Assembly (NCBI RefSeq): GCF_001634365.1
Contig: NZ_CP014578.1
Coordinates: 2,046,001 to 2,110,000, forward strand
DNA from: Paraburkholderia phytofirmans OLGA172
GTDB lineage: Bacteria; Pseudomonadota; Gammaproteobacteria; Burkholderiales; Burkholderiaceae
DNA length: 64,000 nt
Direction: 5' to 3'
Shown: positions 26,615-35,146 of the stretch, piece after piece
How positions within the stretch are numbered: position 1 is the first letter of the stretch
Layout of the letters: every line of letters begins with the position of its first letter
Position numbers and translations under genes: made by a program
Notes under the pieces: generated by a model
Seen by the model: only the letters and a program-made list of their open reading frames with translations
What the model was told of the DNA's origin: nothing
Databases searched by the model: none

Positions 26615-29600
26615 ATGCGCAGCTATACGGAAGACGAACGTGTAGACGGTCGACAAAATGCCGGAACAAAAAAAAGGACAAGGAAGAGAGCCAGGAAGCG
26701 GACACGTACTGGTAACCGGGCGATCAGGGTAGCCGATCTCATCGGTCAGGACGGCGCGTGGAATTTCGATGAGTTCGATGCGGTGCCGTATCTGATCACG
26801 CAAATTCCTGGCTGGGCAGGGTCGGGACTAGCCCTGGAGGTCGAAGCGAACGGTATCCCTACGCAGCGATTCGGCGGCGATGGTGGTGATGCAATCCGTG
26901 TCAGGTTGAGAAACAATGGCTTGAGAGACGCGCACTACAGCGCGGTGGTGAACGGCACGGAAGTGCCGGTCCGCGACGATGGTAACTGTTTCTTCTACGC
27001 CGTCTGGGAGGCGTTGCAGGACCACCGGCACGAGGCTGCGGCACATCGCATCTTCAATGGGCGCGAGCCGCTCACGAGGCTTGAGGCTGCGCGCTATTTC
27101 CGCCGCGCAATCAGGGAATATGTTATTCAGAACCCGGAGCGGTTCAACGAAATAACGGGATCCCTGACAGGCGCGGACGAAGCGGAAGAGGTGTTTTTCG
27201 ACGCGCCGGAACACGCCGAATGGTTGCCGGAGCCCGTCTCGCAGATGGCGAGTGCGTCCACGCGGAACAGGGCTGCTTCGACAGAACTGTCCCGCACGCT
27301 TTTTCATCTGGGCAATCAGGCGACGGACTGGATAGGCCAATCCGCGTTGACGAGAATCCTGTTTCAACAGCTCTCCGCCTTCTCGCCCGTACTCAGTTTC
27401 TACGCCTCATACGCTGTGAGTGCATATCGTCTCGTGACAGCACTGATCCGGCGCGACGTGCTCGACGGATTGATGCAGACGTTGCTGATGCTTCCGTACC
27501 AGCTCCTTTCTCCGCCAATGTGTTTGCTTGCCATTGCCGAGCAAACCAAACGGTATATCGACAGCGTACTCGGATGGGACGACATCCAGTCGCTCGACGC
27601 CGATGACAAGGACCAGCGTGAAACGATATACATGTGCGTGGGTATAGTTGCGCTGATCACGCAGTACCTCTATTTCAAGCGCACGAAAATCGCGTTTCCG
27701 GAAACCGAGCTGGGCAAGAAACTGGTGGGCATGTTCGGGCTGCTCAAGCGCGCGACGCAAGGTTATGCGGTTTTGCAAACGCTGGTCGATACAGTGCCCG
27801 TGCCGAGCACGACCGAGCCTAATGCCGTTGTTGACCCCAATGCGCTTGGCTATGATCCGCATGACTACCGGGTGCAGAAGAGTGCGGCGGAAAAGCAATG
27901 GCAGAGGCGGCATGCGCGAATCCAGAAGCGGCTTGCGATAGTCGAGAGGCAGGAGCAACTCGCTGAGATCAGATCTCGAGCATCGAAGGCTGCGGGCGGA
28001 GCGAGCAATGGCGATACGGGCACGCCTGCACCGGCCAGGTCGGGGGCCGCAGACGCGGCTGTCTCGAAGCCGCTAATCGTGGCGGGAGCGGTCGCCGCCA
28101 GTCATACCGTTGTGAACATGGGCGCGGGCGCGGCGGATGTCGTCGAGCGTTCGGCATTGCTGGCTGACCAGGAAATCGCTGCGGTCGCGACGACGTCCCG
28201 AGTTCAATCGCTCGTGAGGAAGAGTCCGCTGGCGGGGGGCGTCGTCGGGGCAGCGGCGGCGGCCGGGTACGGGCTATATCGGCTCGTGATCTGGCTGGAA
28301 CAGGTCTACGGTGCTCAGGACCCGGTTCCCGATGTGAACGCCGGCATGGCCTCGCAGGCCGTTGCCTCGGGCAATCAAACGAATTCATCGTATGGGCGAA
28401 CAGAATATACGTCGCAGAAAAGCCCCCATCCGGACCTAACGCAGCCGCCGCTCAATGAACTGGCCCAGGTGACTGATGGCGTGAGCCAGACGATCCACGA
28501 GCCGTGGCCGTTCGACACGCTTCCTGACGAAATGGTGAACGATTTCGTCGTGAAGCTGACGCAGGCGGACGCCGATTTTCTCGCGGTCGGACAACCTGGT
28601 GGCACGGATGCAGCCGAGCTGAGTCCGGAAGAAATGGACTTTGTCCTGCACACATCGGAAGAGTGGATGGCAGATGGCGCAGAGGCTGAACCATCCTCAT
28701 TGCAAAGGCAACGTAGATCTGCGGATGCCGACGAGCGATCCTCGCGTGTGACCCGTGTCACGCATGAGCTGGATTCCTGGATATCGAGCAATTGGCCTGT
28801 TTCAGATTCTTTTCACCCGGATAGCGAAGACGAGATGACACGCGCAGGTGAGGGTGTCTATCGGGCAGGAAACGGCAACGCGTACCTTTTAGTGGGGGGC
28901 GGCTACTGGAAATTCGAGGATCAAGGACTCGTTTTCGGCAAACTGGTCAACGAGAAAAGCGGTGGCAGTTTCACGCTGCAGCGCTCCAGTCCGAACTTTA
29001 TCTGGGGATTTGGAAAAGGAGACCGAGCCGCCCTGAATCTTGGCCCGATTCCCGACGTCGACATACCCAAACCGGCAGTGATTTCTGCCAGCCTGATTTC
29101 CCAGGTAGAAAAGGATTGGGCAGGTGAGGGCGCAGGGACGACGCCGCGCGGCGGCTTCCGGTTTTTGGATGGTCTGTTTCAGGACAGGGAACGGAATCTG
29201 TTTCTGGTAGTGAATAATATTTATTGGCCGTTCAGGTTTATGGCCGATAAAACGATGGGGGAAATATGCCATGGCACGAAAGGGTGCCTCAATGTGCTGT
29301 TCGATGGTGGCGAGTGGTGCGCTCAAAGCGAGACTATCGAGCGTCTGCCGGCGAAAGAGCACGTAATAGATGGTCTCTTTCTCTATGCTGTTTATAGCGA
29401 TAGTGTTCAAAATAACCTAAAGAAAATAATAAAAACAATAATGCTCGACAGGGTTGAGATAAGATATTCAGATTTTCTGAATGCCGTGAGAATCCAGCTT
29501 GAGGCATGGTTTGAAAAGGAATCTCAGGCTGCCTTTTCGCCTGAGATTCCAGAAATCATGCTGGCAAAAAGTGAAATAGAGAACCGGATTCATGGCGTTA

Positions 29601-32600
29601 AATATCAGGGGCGCCGGGATTGGCGGGAAGTCCCGCGGCCGGCACTGGAATACTATAACGAGGAAATTCGTGACGCATTGGTTAATGACTACCAGAATTC
29701 GCTTTCATCGGAACGCGTCGATAAAGATCTTTTTACTGAAGCATTGTTGGACCAGGAAGCTGGAACCAGATTTTTGCTGGTTCGAAAGGATATCAGCAGA
29801 AAAATAGTAAAAATCGATGTGAAAGCACGAATCCTCAGAGAAGAAATTATTGCCATGGCCGGAAAGATGCAAACCACGGCTGCGGAGTTGCAGAGTGCGC
29901 AAACGTTGAGCGATTTTATAAATGACAGTAGTGCTGATATGAATGTTCTTTTGCCTGAATCATTTATTCTAAAGTCATCTTTAGAAAATAAGATAGTGCA
30001 ATACAGGAAGTTGCACTGGGATCTTGGTTTGCGGCGTTCGGGAAAATCGATTGAGTTAGGTGAACTGGGTCATCAACGAGAGCGTTTGAAGAAAGAACTC
30101 CGCGATTATGATTCGAGCGTTCAGGTCGAGGAGGAAAAATTTCTGGCATATCAAAAAGGGATCGTATCAGCCATATTGGGAATTGGAAGCATTTTTTTTA
30201 AAGCAAGGCCTGCTAACGATGTCGATAGTCAATTGCGAGCTAGTCGCATTGCGTACCTTTCGGTGTTGTTCAACCAGTCTTCCCAGCAACTTAGGCTGGC
30301 TGGAGTCGAGCGTGTTGCCTACAGTAGGGAAGAGTTGAAACAACTCCACGCGTCGGATGCCGCGATGCATTATTTGCATGAAATTCTTCCTACGCTCCAA
30401 GAGTATATTGCGTTGCAACACAGTCTGCCATTAGAAAAAATAAGGGAAATACCGTTGCGTCACGACTATCGCGACATCCTTGCTGCCCAGATTGAAACCG
30501 CCCGGTTCTATTTGTCGAAGGTAGAGGGACGCACGGATGAGATTCCAGAGGAAGCGGCGTTGGCTGCTTATTTTGAAAAATTGGAATCGCATGCTGTTGC
30601 AGACGGTTGGTTTGTTCGAACGGCGGCATTTATATACCGGAAAATTGAATGTCCGGAATCCGCAGTCGAACCAGGGCGTTTCCATCCTGATCAGGTGATA
30701 TTGAAATTTTTAACCGACAAATCGAAAATGGGGCCGTTTGGTTCGCTTGGGATGCAGCCCGATGGCTATGTCCCATTTGCTGGTTTTAAGGATAGTAAAA
30801 ATTTCCTTACTCAACGTGAATTCACGGATCAATTTGCTGATTATGTTGATAAATATAGCAAGTATGAGTCCGCGGTGGTGTCTACTTCCATGATGATATC
30901 GTCGGGGCTGTCCCTTCTCCAGATGTACGGAAACTTCGTTGAATTTTATCGGTTTGATTTTCAGGATGTCAGGACGCTATCCAAGGTTGCTGGCGGTTTG
31001 TCGTTCGTCAAACTGCATAATGGCGACTGGTTGATGGTGGCATGTCTCACCGGTGCGGTGATGGTGAAATACATCGAAGATCGGGAAATGGCAAGTAATT
31101 TGTACTTGAACGAAATAAGGACCGACCCCTACCGCCGGCGGTACATGGGTGGAAAGGAGTTATTTAATATTTATGACTATAATTTCAATATGCCATTCAA
31201 AGGTCCGAAAATCACATCTGATCGCGATGTAATGCGCTGGGATGATTTGAGAAAAATTCTGATTATTCCACTTTTTGGAAATAACACGGCTCTAAACAAC
31301 CCGAACAGGCCGCTTAGGCTCGTTGCGTTCAAGTCAAAAATAGACCGGGAAGTGAGCGGCCTGCTGCTGGATGAAATAAAGAAATATGTCAATGAAAATA
31401 TCGACGAAATGGCCGTGGCGGCGAAGAACACTCTTTACATTCCATCGTTCTGGCAAAAGCTGGCGATTATGTTTGTACCTTTTTATGGCGAAATTTATAC
31501 CTCCGAGACTGATAGAAAGTATTCGCCAAACATAAGTCAACTGATATTTGATAGCCTCACCGTTTTTGCCGCATTGGGCTCGATGATCCTTTCCGGTGTC
31601 GCAGTGACCAAAAATCTGTTCGACCAGATTGCTAACGCAGTCTGGGCCGCGCGCGCGGGCGGATTAACCGGTAGTGCCCTCGTCAAGTCTGTCTTGACCA
31701 GGTTACCAGGTTTAGGCCTGATGGCTCTGAAGGAGAGTATGCGCATTGTGGCGTGGGGACTGTATGATTTGCTTGAACCTGTCCCGTTGAAAAGCTTGGC
31801 TGGTCCGGTCCTTAAGGGATTGTTGAAGCCGTCAAAACTGCGGCCGGGGCGTGGTTTGAACGAATTCGCGGACGCGGTTTTCGTTCCGCCCGCTCGTACT
31901 TTCGGGGCGGGGGGAGGCATAAACAAAGTGTGGCGGGCAGATAACATCAAGCTGAATGACCTGATTGAAGGGAGTGGACCGCTTGATAGGGGGGTGTACC
32001 GTGCCCAGACTTCAGCGAACCCCGCACCGCAGGACTCCTTTGGCTACGTAGAAATCGACTCGATGGTGTATCGGGTTGATTGGGATAACTATGCAGGAAC
32101 CTGGCGGGTGATGGATCCCGACCATCCCGGCCAGCTTGGCCATGGAATTCCAGTTAGGCGATCGCAGGATAATCGGTGGATTAAGCATGATGGTTTGCCG
32201 GCGCAGGGCGCGAGTTCTTCTTTAGTTGACGCAGGAAAAAATGTTGAATTGAAAGGCGGGGATATAAGCCCGCTCGCGGGAAAAGGCGTGCTCTTTGGAA
32301 AAATCACACGGACTCCCGATGTCGAGTTTACCTTTGTGCGAAATGATGCCGTCACGGACACAACGGCGACACCTGCTCGAAAGTTTTCGATGGCGGAAGT
32401 AACGGATGAGAATGGGGCATTGCACGGCGTTATCGAGACCTGGAGCGGAGAGCAAGTCACGTCCAAAGCGAGGAATGGTCCTGCTCTTGGACTGTGGGGA
32501 GATAAATTTTCTCTTGACGCCGATTTCAGCGTGATGGAGGTCTCTAACGGTAAATCCGGGACGGTGGGTATCAGCATTCCGTTCGATCAGCTACGGGAAG

Positions 32601-34969
32601 GAAAGCCGATCGTTATTTCGTCAGGTGAATTAACTGGCTGCTCAATGATTTATGCAGTCGACGACAATAAATTCTATGCCTATCATGCGGGACAATCGCC
32701 CGGAGATTCAAAGTGGTTAACAGGCAAGCATGGCGCCGCGAGCATTTATAAAGCACACCTTTCGCTGACGGGTAAGTCTTTGCCAGACGTCCAGATTGCT
32801 CCCGGAAATATTCGGGATAAAAACGGAATGGTGCGGCTTGACTGTGACGAATTGCTTGACAACGCTGGAACGTCATTGCGCGGTAACGATGTGCTGGTCG
32901 ACATGATTTCGACCTATCATAAGGGGACGATAAACTATTTCGGAAAATATATTCCAGGCGAAGTGGATGCGATGGTGACTAATGCGAAGGCCAATGTCAA
33001 TAGTTTCGATTATAATAAAATAAAATCGGATCCCTATGGTTCTCGTGTTGGTATTGCGTATGCACTGCTGGTAAAGAAAAGCGGAAGAGTGAAAGTCGCC
33101 ACTTATTCAGAAGATATGTCGATTCTAATGAAGAATGGGGAGATTAATTATAATGTGCTGGATAATTCTGAATATGTTCTGAACGATTTCGAAGAAGATT
33201 TCAATGCGAGAACGTTCGAGCCTGCCAGATCCATCGATGTTTCCACTATTCCGCGTGGGGAGAATGTTGAGCGCATAAAAGAGATTCTGGACCTGCTGTT
33301 GAAATACAGCACCGAAATTACTGGTTCAGTGAGGCGTTCATCCAATGGTTTTAAAGGCTCTGTGCGGCGGCTGTCGGATTTATTCGAAGGCGGCAAAAAA
33401 AGTGAATTCGCAAATAATTTTAATCCCGTTGGGATACCTCAGGAAGCTGTGGAGAAACTCGAAGAGTTGCGCAACCTTGTCAGTGAAGGAAGTGTTTCAA
33501 CTTATGTCCGGGCGATGAATTATTGGGAAAATGCCGGGGCAATGAGCGAGAGATACTTTGTGTTCATACTGGACTTGACAAACCTGAAGTTTGTGATAGA
33601 TGCCACGGCCGGACAGTTATCTGCTCATCCCATTGCCGGCCCTCTTGTGGAGAGCGAAGAGGACTGGGTGATCAGGTATCAAAAGGCCTTGGAGAATACA
33701 ACGGTAACCATTAAGTACAAGGATTTCGCTACGTACGAAGAAGCGCTGGAATTCAGTCCGGCTTACCCGGTGGAAGCCCGGACTTTTATCGACAATGCTA
33801 TTTTGCTGCGGGAGGCTGACTGGTATCGGCAGGAGCGGGCGTCTCCGGGTGATGTGTCGCCGGCCCTCGCTATACAAGGCGACTTCGGACCTGAACCCAC
33901 TGAGTCTGGAGTCGAAGACGCTCCTGCGGCTGTCGACGACATGCCGCACGCATTCACAGGCGTACTGGGTGCTGATCAAGCGAGTCTGACCTTGTCGTGG
34001 ACCGCTCCTGCAAACCGGCCGGTGGCTTACTATTTGTATCGCGGCCACACGCAGCTCGCAACTTTACCTGGCGACGCGACTTCGTATGTCGATAACGAGT
34101 TTGGCGAAATAACGAACGGCAACTACGCGTCCTATTACGTATTGGTCACGAAGCGCGTTCTCACTATGATTCCGGTGCATGTCAAACTCACCTACCTGCG
34201 GCCTGACTCAGACCTTGCAAGCGGGTTGATTCACTTTTTCTCATTCGATGATGGGTTGGCCGATGTGATTGTGCCGGGCGTATCCGTTCAACCTTTCGAT
34301 ATCGCCTCGGAAGCGTTCCATACGCAAGTTGCCGACCGTTTCCGCGGCCAGGCCATGCAGGTCACGTCGCAGAATATAAACGAAGGTGCGTTGAATGGCA
34401 TGAAACTCGCCGACGACATCAGCACTCACCCGCAATTCTCGATTGGCTTCTGGTTTAACTCGAACGGAGTACAGAACGATTCACCTGTGCTCGGCAACAA
34501 GGACTGGGCCTCGGTCCAGAATGCCGGATTTATGGTATCGCATCTCCGCAATGGCATGTTCCAGTTCAACATCGGCGACGGCAGCAAGGGGGTGGATAAG
34601 GTGATCGGATTCCTGGATACCGGGTGGGTTTATGTGGCGATGACTGTCGATACCGGCGCACGCATGGCAACGGCGTATGTTTTCGATCCTGTCGACGGCT
34701 TGCGGACCGTAAAGTTGAGCCTTGTCGGCATCGACGTGGAAAAGATCCGCGGCGTCTACTCAACCATTGGTTTCAACGAAGATGCGCGCGGTGACTACTA
34801 CTCGAGAGGCCAAGGTGTGCCGGGCACGATGGTTTACGACGAAGTCGCCATGTGGAACCGTGTGCTGACCGAGCAGGAGGTATTGTCGCTGTCCACGCCG
34901 ACGCGTTCACTGTCGGTATCGCAGCCTGGTCCGGACGAAGTTGTTTTTGTCAATCGACCGCGGTTGTAG
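26615..34969 (+). CDS. Giant multidomain toxin candidate: OTU-like motif, CNF-type deamidase domain, FN3 and LamG domains
   Basis: 2784 residues. An Arg/Lys-rich head is at 18-38. An OTU-like cysteine-protease signature, Asp122-Gly-Asn-Cys125-Phe-Phe, is followed by helix, though no catalytic His could be placed. Hydrophobic segments lie near 250-310, 338-355, 541-561, 1182-1195, 1426-1440, 1471-1485 and 1643-1664. A furin-like Arg-Gln-Arg-Arg-Ser is at 698-702. At about 1923-2195 there is a region like the CNF1 catalytic domain: Ser-Gly-Glu-Leu-Thr-Gly-Cys2009 and His2024 reproduce the Cys866/His881 spacing of CNF1, a deamidase of Rho GTPases. FN3-like (2445-2530) and LamG-like (2536-2760) domains follow. 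Related Gly-Val-Tyr-Arg modules are at 746 and 1792. No signal peptide is visible, so the secretion route is unknown. The core is AT-rich compared with its neighbours, suggesting acquisition. Activity is inference. Confidence 0.85.
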   Translation: MRSYTEDERVDGRQNAGTKKRTRKRARKRTRTGNRAIRVADLIGQDGAWNFDEFDAVPYLITQIPGWAGSGLALEVEANGIPTQRFGGDGGDAIRVRLRNNGLRDAHYSAVVNGTEVPVRDDGNCFFYAVWEALQDHRHEAAAHRIFNGREPLTRLEAARYFRRAIREYVIQNPERFNEITGSLTGADEAEEVFFDAPEHAEWLPEPVSQMASASTRNRAASTELSRTLFHLGNQATDWIGQSALTRILFQQLSAFSPVLSFYASYAVSAYRLVTALIRRDVLDGLMQTLLMLPYQLLSPPMCLLAIAEQTKRYIDSVLGWDDIQSLDADDKDQRETIYMCVGIVALITQYLYFKRTKIAFPETELGKKLVGMFGLLKRATQGYAVLQTLVDTVPVPSTTEPNAVVDPNALGYDPHDYRVQKSAAEKQWQRRHARIQKRLAIVERQEQLAEIRSRASKAAGGASNGDTGTPAPARSGAADAAVSKPLIVAGAVAASHTVVNMGAGAADVVERSALLADQEIAAVATTSRVQSLVRKSPLAGGVVGAAAAAGYGLYRLVIWLEQVYGAQDPVPDVNAGMASQAVASGNQTNSSYGRTEYTSQKSPHPDLTQPPLNELAQVTDGVSQTIHEPWPFDTLPDEMVNDFVVKLTQADADFLAVGQPGGTDAAELSPEEMDFVLHTSEEWMADGAEAEPSSLQRQRRSADADERSSRVTRVTHELDSWISSNWPVSDSFHPDSEDEMTRAGEGVYRAGNGNAYLLVGGGYWKFEDQGLVFGKLVNEKSGGSFTLQRSSPNFIWGFGKGDRAALNLGPIPDVDIPKPAVISASLISQVEKDWAGEGAGTTPRGGFRFLDGLFQDRERNLFLVVNNIYWPFRFMADKTMGEICHGTKGCLNVLFDGGEWCAQSETIERLPAKEHVIDGLFLYAVYSDSVQNNLKKIIKTIMLDRVEIRYSDFLNAVRIQLEAWFEKESQAAFSPEIPEIMLAKSEIENRIHGVKYQGRRDWREVPRPALEYYNEEIRDALVNDYQNSLSSERVDKDLFTEALLDQEAGTRFLLVRKDISRKIVKIDVKARILREEIIAMAGKMQTTAAELQSAQTLSDFINDSSADMNVLLPESFILKSSLENKIVQYRKLHWDLGLRRSGKSIELGELGHQRERLKKELRDYDSSVQVEEEKFLAYQKGIVSAILGIGSIFFKARPANDVDSQLRASRIAYLSVLFNQSSQQLRLAGVERVAYSREELKQLHASDAAMHYLHEILPTLQEYIALQHSLPLEKIREIPLRHDYRDILAAQIETARFYLSKVEGRTDEIPEEAALAAYFEKLESHAVADGWFVRTAAFIYRKIECPESAVEPGRFHPDQVILKFLTDKSKMGPFGSLGMQPDGYVPFAGFKDSKNFLTQREFTDQFADYVDKYSKYESAVVSTSMMISSGLSLLQMYGNFVEFYRFDFQDVRTLSKVAGGLSFVKLHNGDWLMVACLTGAVMVKYIEDREMASNLYLNEIRTDPYRRRYMGGKELFNIYDYNFNMPFKGPKITSDRDVMRWDDLRKILIIPLFGNNTALNNPNRPLRLVAFKSKIDREVSGLLLDEIKKYVNENIDEMAVAAKNTLYIPSFWQKLAIMFVPFYGEIYTSETDRKYSPNISQLIFDSLTVFAALGSMILSGVAVTKNLFDQIANAVWAARAGGLTGSALVKSVLTRLPGLGLMALKESMRIVAWGLYDLLEPVPLKSLAGPVLKGLLKPSKLRPGRGLNEFADAVFVPPARTFGAGGGINKVWRADNIKLNDLIEGSGPLDRGVYRAQTSANPAPQDSFGYVEIDSMVYRVDWDNYAGTWRVMDPDHPGQLGHGIPVRRSQDNRWIKHDGLPAQGASSSLVDAGKNVELKGGDISPLAGKGVLFGKITRTPDVEFTFVRNDAVTDTTATPARKFSMAEVTDENGALHGVIETWSGEQVTSKARNGPALGLWGDKFSLDADFSVMEVSNGKSGTVGISIPFDQLREGKPIVISSGELTGCSMIYAVDDNKFYAYHAGQSPGDSKWLTGKHGAASIYKAHLSLTGKSLPDVQIAPGNIRDKNGMVRLDCDELLDNAGTSLRGNDVLVDMISTYHKGTINYFGKYIPGEVDAMVTNAKANVNSFDYNKIKSDPYGSRVGIAYALLVKKSGRVKVATYSEDMSILMKNGEINYNVLDNSEYVLNDFEEDFNARTFEPARSIDVSTIPRGENVERIKEILDLLLKYSTEITGSVRRSSNGFKGSVRRLSDLFEGGKKSEFANNFNPVGIPQEAVEKLEELRNLVSEGSVSTYVRAMNYWENAGAMSERYFVFILDLTNLKFVIDATAGQLSAHPIAGPLVESEEDWVIRYQKALENTTVTIKYKDFATYEEALEFSPAYPVEARTFIDNAILLREADWYRQERASPGDVSPALAIQGDFGPEPTESGVEDAPAAVDDMPHAFTGVLGADQASLTLSWTAPANRPVAYYLYRGHTQLATLPGDATSYVDNEFGEITNGNYASYYVLVTKRVLTMIPVHVKLTYLRPDSDLASGLIHFFSFDDGLADVIVPGVSVQPFDIASEAFHTQVADRFRGQAMQVTSQNINEGALNGMKLADDISTHPQFSIGFWFNSNGVQNDSPVLGNKDWASVQNAGFMVSHLRNGMFQFNIGDGSKGVDKVIGFLDTGWVYVAMTVDTGARMATAYVFDPVDGLRTVKLSLVGIDVEKIRGVYSTIGFNEDARGDYYSRGQGVPGTMVYDEVAMWNRVLTEQEVLSLSTPTRSLSVSQPGPDEVVFVNRPRL

Positions 34970-35124
34970 CACACAGTGGCGTCCGGCGACACGCTGTCGA
35001 GCATCGCCGACAAGTACTACGGGGCTGCGGAAAGTGGCCGTTGATTTGCGAGGCCAATCGGGCAATCCTGAAGAACCCATCCTTGATCTATTCAGGGCAG
35101 GTGTTGACGATTCCGGCGGCATAG
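34970..35124 (+). pseudogene. LysM domain remnant, ancestral C-terminus of the giant protein
   Basis: Directly after the TAG of the giant gene and in the same frame, the codons read His-Thr-Val-Ala-Ser-Gly-Asp-Thr-Leu-Ser-Ser-Ile-Ala-Asp-Lys-Tyr-Tyr-Gly, a textbook LysM start. About 10 codons later a one-base deletion (near 35020-35030) moves the continuation into the next frame: Lys-Trp-Pro-Leu-Ile-Cys-Glu-Ala-Asn-Arg, Leu-Ile-Tyr-Ser-Gly-Gln-Val-Leu-Thr-Ile-Pro, ending at TAG 35122-35124. A CAG-to-TAG change plus one indel would account for both breaks. Confidence 0.8.
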
Positions 35125-35146
35125 GAGGGGTGCCGGATCGCTGCGA

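Noticed and set aside
26439..26645. 68-residue ORF just before the giant gene as an immunity or chaperone gene
   Set aside because: No Shine-Dalgarno, random-looking composition, and it overlaps the start of the giant gene.
34967..34969. TAG read as pyrrolysine or other recoded amino acid
   Set aside because: The continuing LysM frame is also broken by an indel, so ordinary decay is the simpler explanation; no recoding genes are seen.
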